The notes under the pieces were generated by a model that was not told the origin of the DNA, made no database searches, and saw only the letters and a list, made by a program, of their open reading frames with translations. The position numbers and the translations under genes are program-made. A DNA stretch of 64,000 bases from Pedobacter sp. PLR (GTDB lineage Bacteria; Bacteroidota; Bacteroidia; Sphingobacteriales; Sphingobacteriaceae), in contig NZ_JAPIVQ010000003.1 in the NCBI RefSeq assembly GCF_026239675.1, forward strand, positions 682,001-746,000, in the 5' to 3' direction. Positions 8,794 through 17,065 of this stretch are shown piece by piece (the stretch's first letter is position 1; each line of letters starts with the position of its first letter).

Positions 8794-9084
8794 ATGAATG
8801 AGGAATATGTGAGTCTACCCCTGGTGAAGAACCCGGAAGAACATCGTTTTGAACTTAAAGTAGGGGAGTATACTGCGTTTATCGAGTATAAAGAACGCGA
8901 TAAGAAGATCTGGTTGATCCATACGGAGTCGCCGGAAGAATTAAAAGGTAAAGGTGCAGCTACGGCAGTGATAGAAAAAACGTTGGCTTATATCGAAGAC
9001 AACGGTTATAAATTGATTCCGTTATGTCCGCTGGTTGCTGCTTATCTGAAACGTCATCCGGACTGGAACCGGATTGTAGACTGA
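8794..9084 (+). CDS. Small GNAT-type N-acetyltransferase (COG2388/YjdJ-like)
   Basis: This 96-residue protein belongs to the short GNAT proteins of the COG2388 type. It shows the minimal acetyl-CoA loop in KGKGAATAVIEKTLAYIEDN (about residues 51-70), followed by IPLCPLVAAYLKRHPDW, the typical C-terminal signature with a Cys and the YLKRHPEW-like end. The target is unknown. It follows pirin closely and ends at a strong bidirectional terminator, so the two genes likely form one unit. Confidence 0.88.
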   Translation: MNEEYVSLPLVKNPEEHRFELKVGEYTAFIEYKERDKKIWLIHTESPEELKGKGAATAVIEKTLAYIEDNGYKLIPLCPLVAAYLKRHPDWNRIVD

Positions 9085-9107
9085 TATTCCGTTTGTCCTC
9101 CTTAACG

Positions 9108-9144
9108 AAAGCCCGGTAATTTGATTGCCGGGCTTTTCTTTTTT
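9108..9144. terminator. Bidirectional terminator between convergent GNAT genes
   Basis: AAAGCCCGG (9108-9116) pairs with CCGGGCTTT (9128-9136), followed by a T-run to 9144 on the plus strand; the A-rich left side serves the minus-strand gene less well. It separates the genes ending at 9084 (+) and 9143 (-). Confidence 0.85.
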
Positions 9145-9679
9145 AAATCTTCAGCCAATCTTCTTTACTGATCTCAAACCAGTCACATTTTATCCCTTCA
9201 TGGTCGAAATGACCAGTGATTTTTAACCCTGATTTCTGTAACGCATGGCGGGAACCTGCATTCTCCCCATGTGCCATTGCATAAACGGTCTCCAGATTCA
9301 TTTCTTCGAACGCATACTTCAATGATGCTTTTGCGGATTCCGTAGCATAACCTTTGCCCCAATGTTCTTTTAGAAAGCGGTAACCGACTTCATAAAAGTG
9401 GTTGCGGTCATTGATGGGAACCGTGATGAACTTCAAACCTCCCCAACCCACAAATGTTTTAGTTTCCTTATCAATAACGGCCCATCTGCCAATACCATTT
9501 TCTTCATACTGCTGTCTGATGAAGCGGATATTCTCTTCTGATTCACTGATGTCTTTAAAAGGTTTGTTGCCCAGGTATTTATGTACCTCCGGATCAGCAT
9601 CCATTTTGAACATTGATGGGGCATCCTCCAGGGTAATCTCTCTTAAAATAATACGATCAGTTTCTGCAAAAATTTTCAT
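9143..9679 (-). CDS. GNAT N-acetyltransferase, RimJ/RimL-like
   Basis: The 178-residue protein starts TDRIILREITLEDAPSMF, the common N-terminus of the RimJ/RimL branch (Acetyltransf_3). It carries the acetyl-CoA binding region YRFLKEHWGKGYATESAK (about residues 107-124) and the late NAGSRHALQKSGL motif (about residues 141-153). These enzymes acetylate N-terminal or small amine groups; the substrate here is unknown. The gene stands alone on the minus strand between two plus-strand GNAT genes. Confidence 0.92.
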   Translation of the reverse strand: MKIFAETDRIILREITLEDAPSMFKMDADPEVHKYLGNKPFKDISESEENIRFIRQQYEENGIGRWAVIDKETKTFVGWGGLKFITVPINDRNHFYEVGYRFLKEHWGKGYATESAKASLKYAFEEMNLETVYAMAHGENAGSRHALQKSGLKITGHFDHEGIKCDWFEISKEDWLKI

Positions 9680-9840
9680 AGGGGAATAAAGTAAGTATGC
9701 TGCGCTATAAGCGGACTAATAAAAGACTACAAAATTGCTCAATACTTTAGGATTATAAAAATTTTACTGGTTTTAAAAAATAATTGACTGGAATATAGTT
9801 TAAAGACTAAAATATTCTTATTATTGAGTTTACTATAGTC

Positions 9841-10374
9841 ATGAAATCAAAAAAGATAACTACGGAACGTCTTTATTTACTGCCATTTACAATTCAGATT
9901 GCAAAGGAGGTCATGGACGGACATTTTACTTCATTATCAGCTCAGGGATTGAACCCGGGCAAAGGCTGGCCGGACGAGGATTTGATGGAATGTCTGCCGC
10001 GGATTATTGAAAATCTGGAGTTGGCAGGAGAACCATCGGGTTTTGAGTCCTGGATGATCATTGATAAAGCCAGCAAATCGCTGATTGGTGATGGGGGGTT
10101 TAAAGGGCGTCCGGATGCGGAAGGAGTAGTAGACCTTGGTTATGGAATTATTGCCGCTGAGAGACGTAAAGGTTATGCTGCTGAGGCGGCCGAAGGGCTG
10201 ATCAAATGGGCATTTAAACAGCCTGAAGTAAAAGTGATCACTGCCCGTTGCAGGCACGTCAATGAAGCCTCTACAAAAACGCTGACCAACTTAGGTTTCT
10301 ATCAGAAGTTTATCAAAGAGGAGATGGTACATTGGTTTTTACTTAGGGAACCAAATAAAAAAATAACCGAATAA
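9841..10374 (+). CDS. GNAT N-acetyltransferase, RimJ/RimL-like
   Basis: This 177-residue protein is another RimJ/RimL-type acetyltransferase. ITTERLYLLPFTIQIAKEVM opens it, the acetyl-CoA loop is in GIIAAERRKGYAAEAAEG (about residues 102-119), and HVNEASTKTLTNLGF (about 140-154) is the family C-terminal motif. It differs enough from the gene at 9143-9679 that a recent duplication is unlikely. The region upstream (9690-9840) is very AT-rich and probably holds its promoter. Substrate unknown. Confidence 0.9.
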   Translation: MKSKKITTERLYLLPFTIQIAKEVMDGHFTSLSAQGLNPGKGWPDEDLMECLPRIIENLELAGEPSGFESWMIIDKASKSLIGDGGFKGRPDAEGVVDLGYGIIAAERRKGYAAEAAEGLIKWAFKQPEVKVITARCRHVNEASTKTLTNLGFYQKFIKEEMVHWFLLREPNKKITE

Positions 10375-10412
10375 AAAACGGGATAGAGATCCGGGAACGA
10401 TCTGCTACCCCG
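10373..10412 (-). terminator. Terminator of the choice-of-anchor I gene
   Basis: The arms 10379-10391 and 10399-10412 form a stem with one mismatch and one bulge; on the minus strand it is followed by the U-run complementary to the A-run at 10373-10378. Confidence 0.75.
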
Positions 10413-10426
10413 CCGAGAATAGAAAA

Positions 10427-11953
10427 TTATATAGTTTTAGGAGTATACACTTTAATTTGTCCGTCGCCCTCACTGCTTACCAGTAACAAGCTCTTTTTAG
10501 TCGGACTATTTTTTGCTGCAATGAAAAGCACACCTTCTGGTGCATCTCCTGTTTTTAGCAATTGAAGGAATACAGGCTTTGAAGGATTGCTGACGTCATA
10601 AATTGCTACTGCATCAGATCTTTCCAGTCCTACAAAAGCTAGTTTTTTAGCACCAACAGTACCAATGGTGATGCCTTCCGGCTCCAACCCTTTATCATCA
10701 CTTCTGTTGTCATCATAAAATCCTGCTGCAATATTCTTTGCATCCAGTTCATTTTTACTGTCATATACCTGCGCTCCGCTATTGCCATTCCATACGCTGA
10801 AAGAACGTGCGCCAAAAGAATACAGTTCATCAAAATCGCCATCCCCATCAGTATCGCCTAAAGTAGTGCTGATATTTAACTTACCCAATTGCTCGTCCTT
10901 TTTCAATAAGCTTGCGGTAGGGAAGACTGTAGGGTCTAAAATGATGGTTTTATCTTTGATTTTCTGGATCTCGGAGAAGCCTGCATACTCTCGTGAATCC
11001 CCCTCATTGGCGGTAAATAAATAGGGTGTTCCTGCGGATTCCAATACTGCGATGGCATCCGGAAGGTACATTCCTTTCACTTTCCACTTGCCTAAAAGCA
11101 TGACGTTGTCTTTGTCGCTGGGATCAATTTCGTTGCCATCAAGGTTATAATCTTTAAAGCCTAAAGGGAAAATATCGGTTACTGTTTTGTTGTCAATATT
11201 GATTTTCGCAATCGCATTATTTTCCTGTAGGGTGACCCAGGCTGTTTTTGAATCCTCAGAAATCGTGATATATTCCGGCTCAATGTCTTTCAGGAAATCA
11301 TTTCCGGGACCAAATACACGAAAACCTTTCGTCATTAGTGCTGCCTTCTGACTGGCAAAAGCAGCGCAGTCGATGGTGGTTACTGCGTAATTATTGGCTA
11401 CAGAAATGATGGAAACCGTACCTATAGGGTCAATAGTATAGGTGTCATTAGGTTCTCCTTCATTGGCGGATAAGATGTATTTGCCATCGGGAGAGAATGT
11501 TACCATATCCGGTAAAGCGCCAACAGTTACTACCTTAACCTCACTATAATCACTGGTTTTGAAAACCACTACCTTACCATTTGCCTGTTTATCTGTTGAT
11601 TCTATTGCTGCGGCAAGTTTTCCATCATGCACGCTTACACTATTCACTAAACCGCCATAAGGGGCAACGGGAATACTGCCAATGCTTTTCATGGCGGTAG
11701 GATCTTTAAAGTCGATCACCTCAATTCTGTTATTCCCCGCGGTATTATTCACCACAAATAAACGCTTGGTAGCAGGGTCAAAAGCAGTGATTTCCGCAGC
11801 TCCGGCTCCTCCAACAGTGTAACTGGCGATTTCAGCAAAAGTCCCCGCATCTTCATTGACCAGAACTTCCGGTATTTCGGTAATGAGTGTTTCTGCTTTT
11901 TTACAGCCAATAAAGGCAATCAATAAGAAACTAAATAGTATGTTTTTATTCAT
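10427..11953 (-). CDS. Choice-of-anchor I domain lipoprotein
   Basis: The 508-residue product has a lipoprotein signal peptide (lipobox FIGC, Cys17 followed by Lys). The rest is a beta-propeller-like domain of the choice-of-anchor I type, related to the long extracellular alkaline phosphatase-associated proteins. Typical landmarks are PDMVTFSPDGKYILSANEGE (about residues 148-167), YITISEDSKTAWVTLQENNA, PYLFTANEGDSREY and DTDGDGDFDELYSFGARSFS. The AspGly-rich loop probably binds calcium. It is predicted to be anchored in the outer membrane or inner-membrane outer face. The family has no firmly known reaction. The gene is monocistronic. Confidence 0.85.
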   Translation of the reverse strand: MNKNILFSFLLIAFIGCKKAETLITEIPEVLVNEDAGTFAEIASYTVGGAGAAEITAFDPATKRLFVVNNTAGNNRIEVIDFKDPTAMKSIGSIPVAPYGGLVNSVSVHDGKLAAAIESTDKQANGKVVVFKTSDYSEVKVVTVGALPDMVTFSPDGKYILSANEGEPNDTYTIDPIGTVSIISVANNYAVTTIDCAAFASQKAALMTKGFRVFGPGNDFLKDIEPEYITISEDSKTAWVTLQENNAIAKINIDNKTVTDIFPLGFKDYNLDGNEIDPSDKDNVMLLGKWKVKGMYLPDAIAVLESAGTPYLFTANEGDSREYAGFSEIQKIKDKTIILDPTVFPTASLLKKDEQLGKLNISTTLGDTDGDGDFDELYSFGARSFSVWNGNSGAQVYDSKNELDAKNIAAGFYDDNRSDDKGLEPEGITIGTVGAKKLAFVGLERSDAVAIYDVSNPSKPVFLQLLKTGDAPEGVLFIAAKNSPTKKSLLLVSSEGDGQIKVYTPKTI

Positions 11954-12171
11954 ATCAAAGGTTTGTTGGTTATAGATTGGCTCAAAGGTATTCTCCTGGT
12001 GTAAGCTGCCCTTAAGTTTAAGGTTATCATATTGTTAACCCGGGGAGGTTATTTTACCCGGAATTTGCGTGGAATTTTTAAAACTTAATATCAACGTTTT
12101 ACGTTATCACCATAATTTAAAAGCATACCGGTTCGTTTAATGATAATAACCCTGACTAAATTTTGATAAAT

Positions 12172-14109
12172 ATGAACAATGCGCTTAATAACGATTCCAG
12201 CGATTGTTTCTACACAGGTGGGGATTTTCAAAACTTTTTTAAAGTATCCCCGCAGTCGGTGGTTTTTAAAGCTAATTCTCCGGATTTCACCATTTTAGCG
12301 GTAAGCGATCAATTTGTAGAGATTTCCTTAAAGCCCAGAGCAGAGTTATTGGGCAAAAACCTGTTGGATGTTCTTCCTGGTAAAGTAAAAGATGATTACG
12401 GCTGGGAACTAGCGCTTAATGCACTGGAAGACGTGATCAGCACAAAGAAAAAAGTAGAGCTTCCGATTTATATCTATGACATCTATTCCAGTGAAACAGG
12501 TAAGATGGAGCCATTGTACTGGTCAAATTCTTATCAGCCGGTGTTGGACGAGCAGGGTAATGTTGCCTATATCATCAATTCCACCACCAATGTGACGGCG
12601 CAGGTGATGTTGAAAGACATGGCGACAACCTCAGCAGAAAACCTGCTTCAGCAGCAGCAACGTCTACATAGGATGTTTCTGAAAGCTCCGATTGGAATGG
12701 CACTCTATACTAAAGACAATTTTATCATTGAATATGCCAATGAAGCCATTTGTAAGATGTGGGGGAAAGGTGGGCCTTTAGAGGTTTTAGGGCAATCTAT
12801 CTTTGATTTACTGCCTTCTATGCTTGATTTCGGCTATCGGGAGATTTTTGAACAGGTTATTTCCACCGGACAGGCTTATCAGGGAAGGGAATCGCCGGTT
12901 AAATATGAGCGGGATGGGGTACTGGAGACTTTCTATTTCGACCTGAATCTGGAGCCGGTATTTGGCAAAGGGCAGGAGGTTACCGGATTGCTTTCTGTGG
13001 TAAATAATGTGACGGGTAGGGTCTTCGCAAGGAAAAAAATTGAAAATGCTGAAGAGCGGCTTCGTCTGGCTTCCGAAGCAACGGGTATTGCGAGTTGGGA
13101 CCTGGATCTGCAAACCATGGAAATCATTTATTCTCCTGGTCTGGCAGATTTATTCGGCATACCAGGAAAGAAAGACCTGAGCTATGCGGAGCTTCGTTCG
13201 GTCATCCATACAGAGGATACTTCTGTAGTGGAGCAGGCCTTTCAAACCGCATTGATTACAGGAAAGTATAATTATCAGGCCAGAATTAACCGGCCTGATG
13301 GCTTGATTTACTGGATTAGCGTTACCGGAAAGGTGATGTTTAACGACAATGGAACACCGGTCAGGATGCTGGGGACCGTAATGGACATTACGGAAAGTAA
13401 ACAGGAAGAGTTGCAGAAAAACGATTTTATTGCCATTGCAAGTCATGAGTTAAAAACGCCGTTAACCTCTTTAAAAGCGTACGCGCAATTATTGAAATCC
13501 AGTAAGGCAGCCACAGATCCGGGCTTCATTAAGAATGTGGGCACCAGAATTGAAGGGCAGATTAATAAAATGACCAAGCTGGTATACAGCTTTCTCGATC
13601 TTTCAAAAATTGAAACCAATAAGACCGAACTTAGAAAAGAATTGATCGATGTAAATGAGCTGATTAAAGAAGTCATTAATGATTATTTATTTCAGGAAAA
13701 GAACCATCCGATTCTGTTTGATGGAGAAGAATTACCCCTGGTTTATGCCGATAAATATAAGATTACGCAGGTAATTGATAATCTGGTGAGCAATGCGATC
13801 AAATATTCCCCGCAGGGCGGAAAAGTACTGGTTTCTGCCAAACCGGAAAATGGAGAAGTATTGGTTTCTGTAACGGATCATGGGATTGGCATCGACAATA
13901 ACCACCTCAGTAAAATATTTGACCGTTACTATAGAATTGACGATTTACAGGTGAAAAATGCCTCGGGATTTGGCATTGGGTTATACCTTTGCGCTGATAT
14001 TGTGGAACGCCACCACGGGAAAATAGGCCTTGAAAGTGAGCCTGGCAAAGGAAGTAGGTTCTTTTTCACCTTGCCAGTTGATGCTCCTTCAAAAATCCAC
14101 CAGAAATAG
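12172..14109 (+). CDS. PAS-domain sensor histidine kinase
   Basis: I place the start at the ATG at 12172 rather than the in-frame TTG at 12163, giving 645 residues. Three PAS units (about 25-145, 165-285 and 295-412) precede a complete kinase core. The core has H-box ASHELKTPLTSLKAYAQLL with His425, N-box DNLVSNAIKYSP, G1 DHGIGID, F-box and G2 GFGIGLYL near the end. No membrane helix is seen, so it senses cytoplasmic signals. No response regulator gene lies next to it, so the partner is encoded elsewhere. Its stop codon ends 1 base before the stop of convergent lutC, leaving no room for a terminator between the two. Confidence 0.92.
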   Translation: MNNALNNDSSDCFYTGGDFQNFFKVSPQSVVFKANSPDFTILAVSDQFVEISLKPRAELLGKNLLDVLPGKVKDDYGWELALNALEDVISTKKKVELPIYIYDIYSSETGKMEPLYWSNSYQPVLDEQGNVAYIINSTTNVTAQVMLKDMATTSAENLLQQQQRLHRMFLKAPIGMALYTKDNFIIEYANEAICKMWGKGGPLEVLGQSIFDLLPSMLDFGYREIFEQVISTGQAYQGRESPVKYERDGVLETFYFDLNLEPVFGKGQEVTGLLSVVNNVTGRVFARKKIENAEERLRLASEATGIASWDLDLQTMEIIYSPGLADLFGIPGKKDLSYAELRSVIHTEDTSVVEQAFQTALITGKYNYQARINRPDGLIYWISVTGKVMFNDNGTPVRMLGTVMDITESKQEELQKNDFIAIASHELKTPLTSLKAYAQLLKSSKAATDPGFIKNVGTRIEGQINKMTKLVYSFLDLSKIETNKTELRKELIDVNELIKEVINDYLFQEKNHPILFDGEELPLVYADKYKITQVIDNLVSNAIKYSPQGGKVLVSAKPENGEVLVSVTDHGIGIDNNHLSKIFDRYYRIDDLQVKNASGFGIGLYLCADIVERHHGKIGLESEPGKGSRFFFTLPVDAPSKIHQK

Positions 14110-14110
14110 G

Positions 14111-14695
14111 TTATGCAAGTACAAAAACCGTCATGTTTTTTGGACCATGGGCACCAAGTACCAATGATTGTTCAATATCAGCGGTCTTTGAAGGACCGGC
14201 GATAAAAGCGCCAAAACCATAAACGGAATCTGCAATTTGCTGATAAGCCTCCTGCATATTGGATAAAATATCTTTTTTATGAACAACTACAACCAGCTGC
14301 TGACAAATAAAAGGGATCACTCTTTGTCCCATTAAGGACTCCGTTACCCAGAGTGCCGCGTTTTCTGCTACGCCAAAATGCGCCTTAATTATGGCTACAT
14401 CTACGTTTTCATAACTGTGAGGGTCCTGATTTTCCCAGTCTTTTTCAGTAAGTTCTTTCAATTCAGGAATCGTGGAAATGATTCTTGGTAAACCGGCAAA
14501 CTGTGTGTTGATCAGCCCGATCATTTCGGCATAGTCTTTTACAGGATGCATCATCCCGCCAATTCCATCGAGTACTTTGCCGAACATTTCCACAGGATCA
14601 GCGTACTGAACCAGGGCGATTAAATCTGCGGGTAAAACGGTTAGATCAGGTTGGTTTTCTTTAACGCGTGCAAGGATCTGTGCTCTGCTACTCAT
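14111..14695 (-). CDS. lutC: LutC/YkgG-type lactate utilisation protein (LUD domain)
   Basis: The start is set at the ATG at 14695, giving 194 residues (MSSRAQILARVKEN...), as in LutC/YkgG proteins; a longer reading frame upstream only reads through lutB. The LUD domain shows VAIIKAHFGVAENAALWVTE (about residues 96-115) and the C-terminal ADIEQSLVLGAHGPKNM, in which the LVLGAHGP loop is diagnostic. LutC is one of three subunits of the iron-sulfur L-lactate oxidation system, which converts L-lactate to pyruvate. Its start overlaps the end of lutB by 8 bases, indicating translational coupling. Confidence 0.93.
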   Translation of the reverse strand: MSSRAQILARVKENQPDLTVLPADLIALVQYADPVEMFGKVLDGIGGMMHPVKDYAEMIGLINTQFAGLPRIISTIPELKELTEKDWENQDPHSYENVDVAIIKAHFGVAENAALWVTESLMGQRVIPFICQQLVVVVHKKDILSNMQEAYQQIADSVYGFGAFIAGPSKTADIEQSLVLGAHGPKNMTVFVLA

Positions 14696-16064
14696 TGTTA
14701 TTCTTTTTATACCATTCACGGAAAGACTGTTGGGGTGGCGTTGGCATATCGCGCTGCTTATACCAGGCATTTAACTTGTTGTTGACCAAAAAAGGTGCGT
14801 TTTTCATCACCCATCGGCCCGCTTTTCCGGCAGTTCTATATACGGAAGGATTGGACAAGGTGAATTCCATGGTTTTCATGGCAATCGCTTTTTTAGGGTC
14901 TGCATAACCTTCTTTCACAATCACTTGTCGCCATTTGTAAAGTTGCTCATGGATGTTGATTTTTACCGGACAAACATTGGTGCAGGAACCACATAGGGTA
15001 GAGGCAAAAGGTAAATCTGCATATTGCTTCATGTCCAGGTTGGGTGCTAAGATGGCTCCAATAGGACCGGCAATGGCCGTGTGGTAACTGTGTCCACCGC
15101 TTCTGCGATAGACCGGACAGGTATTCATACAGGCTCCACAGCGGATACATTTTAGAGAGTTACGGAAATCCGCTCTTCCAAGTTGTTGTGTACGCCCGTT
15201 ATCTACCAGAATCAGGTGCATTTCCTGTCCTGCTCTGGGTGTTCGAAAATGGCTGGAATAGGTCGTAATCGGTTGTCCGGTTGCACTTCTGGCCAAAAGC
15301 CTTAAAAATACACCCAGGTTTGCGCGTTTTGGAATGATCTTTTCAATCCCCATACAGGCAATATGAACCTCAGAAAGGTGTGCGCCCATATCGGCATTGC
15401 CTTCATTGGTGCAGACTACAAATTCTCCGGTTTCCGCAACTGCGAAATTGACACCGGTAATCGCCGCTCTTCTGGTCAGGAACTTCTCACGAAGATGCAC
15501 CCTCGCAGCAGCAGTAAGTAATTGCGGGTCTGAAGCACCTTTAGGGGTGCCCAGATGCTCATGGAACAATTCTCCGATTTCTTCTTTTTTCTTGTGGATA
15601 CAAGGCAATACAATATGACTCGGCGGTTCTCCGGCCAGCTGGACGATGCGTTCGCCAAGGTCAGTATCGATAACCTCAATCCCGTTTTGCTGTAAATATT
15701 CGTTCAAATGGCATTCTTCAGTCAGCATAGACTTACTTTTTACCATTCTGGTGATTTCTTTTGCTTTTAATATGGAATGGACAATCTGGTTATGCTCCGC
15801 GGCATCGGCAGCCCAATGTACGATAACGCCATTCTTTTGCGCATTGCTTTCAAACTCCGACAGATAATCGTGGAGATTGGACAATACATTGTCTTTAATC
15901 TGAGAAGCATTTTCTCTGAGCGCTTCCCATTCTTCCAATGTATTTGCGGCTTTATCACGCTTTGCACGTACAAACCATAAGGTTTCATCGTGCCAGTCTA
16001 CGCGGGCTTCATCCTGATTGAAGAGGTCAGACAATGCTGCGTGGTCCTTTATTCCTGTACTCAT
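14688..16064 (-). CDS. lutB: LutB iron-sulfur L-lactate oxidation subunit
   Basis: The 458-residue protein matches LutB. An N-terminal LUD domain (about residues 65-295, with AVAETGEFVVCTNEGNAD near 209) is followed by two ferredoxin-like cysteine clusters. The first is CIRCGACMNTCP (Cys306, 309, 312, 316) and the second is CGSCTNVCP (Cys358, 361, 365). The C-terminal tail holds the usual basic/Trp-rich end. It works with LutA and LutC in oxidation of L-lactate to pyruvate in the cytoplasm. It is the middle gene of a three-gene minus-strand operon, 32 bases after lutA. Confidence 0.95.
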   Translation of the reverse strand: MSTGIKDHAALSDLFNQDEARVDWHDETLWFVRAKRDKAANTLEEWEALRENASQIKDNVLSNLHDYLSEFESNAQKNGVIVHWAADAAEHNQIVHSILKAKEITRMVKSKSMLTEECHLNEYLQQNGIEVIDTDLGERIVQLAGEPPSHIVLPCIHKKKEEIGELFHEHLGTPKGASDPQLLTAAARVHLREKFLTRRAAITGVNFAVAETGEFVVCTNEGNADMGAHLSEVHIACMGIEKIIPKRANLGVFLRLLARSATGQPITTYSSHFRTPRAGQEMHLILVDNGRTQQLGRADFRNSLKCIRCGACMNTCPVYRRSGGHSYHTAIAGPIGAILAPNLDMKQYADLPFASTLCGSCTNVCPVKINIHEQLYKWRQVIVKEGYADPKKAIAMKTMEFTLSNPSVYRTAGKAGRWVMKNAPFLVNNKLNAWYKQRDMPTPPQQSFREWYKKNNNE

Positions 16065-16096
16065 TTTCTTAAATTTCTGCGTTTAAATCTAATGGG

Positions 16097-16837
16097 TTAA
16101 ACTTCTTCTGCATTTAGAATTTCTGCAATGTGCAGCACTTTTACCTGGCTATTCCGGCGTTTTAAAATCCCTTCCATATGCATCAGGCAGGACATATCTG
16201 CTGCCGTGATGTACTGTGCACCATGGTTGAGGTGGTCTGCAACGCGGTCTTTACCCATTTTTACAGATACGGCCTCTTCTGCTACGCAAAAGGTTCCGCC
16301 AAATCCGCAACATTCATCCGGGCGGCTCAATTCTACCAATTCCAGATCTTTCACCATATTTAACAGGTGTAAAGGTTTTGAAAATGGAGCAGCCACCAAT
16401 TCTGTCATTTGGGACATCATCAATCCCCTTTGTCCGTGGCAACTTTGATGTACGCCTACTTTATGCGGGAAACGCGCAGTTAACTTTTCTACCTTTAAAA
16501 TGTCCGTCAGGAATTCCGTCAGCTCATAAACCTTTTTACGTACACCAATTGCTTTTTCCGGCTGTCCATCACTATGTAAATGGTCTTTTATATGTAGAAC
16601 GCAACTTCCGGAAGGGGAAACGATATAGTCGAACTCCGCAAAATTATCAATGAAAAGTTCATTGCAACCGGTCGTCAGGTGCTCAAATCCTGAATTGGCC
16701 ATAGGTTGTCCACAACAGGTTTGCTGTAGCGGATAACTGACCTTAACGCCTAGTTTTTGAAGGAGCTTTAAGGTGGCAATTGCTGCATTTGGATAGAACT
16801 GGTCAATGTAGCAAGGGATGAAAAGGCCAACGGTCAT
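16097..16837 (-). CDS. lutA: LutA (CCG-domain) L-lactate oxidation subunit
   Basis: I choose the ATG at 16837 (MTVGLFIPCYIDQFYPNAA), giving 246 residues, the usual LutA length; the frame is open further upstream but without family similarity. Two cysteine-rich CCG domains are visible: CCGQPMANSG (about residues 46-55) and ECCGFGGTFCVAEEAVSVKM (about residues 175-194). These bind an unusual iron-sulfur cluster in heterodisulfide-reductase-like proteins. It is the first gene of lutABC. The divergent LacI-type gene begins 228 bases away and the shared region carries an operator-like palindrome. Confidence 0.95.
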   Translation of the reverse strand: MTVGLFIPCYIDQFYPNAAIATLKLLQKLGVKVSYPLQQTCCGQPMANSGFEHLTTGCNELFIDNFAEFDYIVSPSGSCVLHIKDHLHSDGQPEKAIGVRKKVYELTEFLTDILKVEKLTARFPHKVGVHQSCHGQRGLMMSQMTELVAAPFSKPLHLLNMVKDLELVELSRPDECCGFGGTFCVAEEAVSVKMGKDRVADHLNHGAQYITAADMSCLMHMEGILKRRNSQVKVLHIAEILNAEEV

Positions 16838-16991
16838 AGAGAAAAGTTTAAGGTTTCGTGATCCCAGGTACCACATCAGAATTCCTAAGAAAAAGGGAAG
16901 TTATCACTTTTGATGGAATTTCAAGGCTTCGCGGCAATTCTGCTTAATATATTGCCAAAATAATGGAGGAGATGTGCTTTTTGGAATTTTA

Positions 16992-17005
16992 TGAAAACGT
17001 TTTCA
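16992..17005. promoter_or_regulatory. Perfect palindrome TGAAAACGTTTTCA, candidate LacI-family operator
   Basis: A 14-base perfect palindrome with a central CG stands 60 bases before the start of the LacI-type regulator and 154 bases before lutA on the other strand. LacI-family operators are even palindromes with a central CG, and such regulators often control themselves. Binding by the neighbouring regulator is inference. Confidence 0.6.
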
Positions 17006-17065
17006 TTTTATGGAAGAAATGACTAGCTTGCCTCTTCTTAGTTTACTGAAAATCCAGTTTTATAG

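Noticed and set aside
8794..10374. Three GNAT genes in 1.6 kb as a tandem expansion
   Set aside because: They differ in length, orientation and sequence, so recent duplication is not supported.
14696..14770. Longer start for lutC
   Set aside because: The added 25 residues only read through the end of lutB and lack family similarity; the ATG at 14695 matches LutC N-termini.
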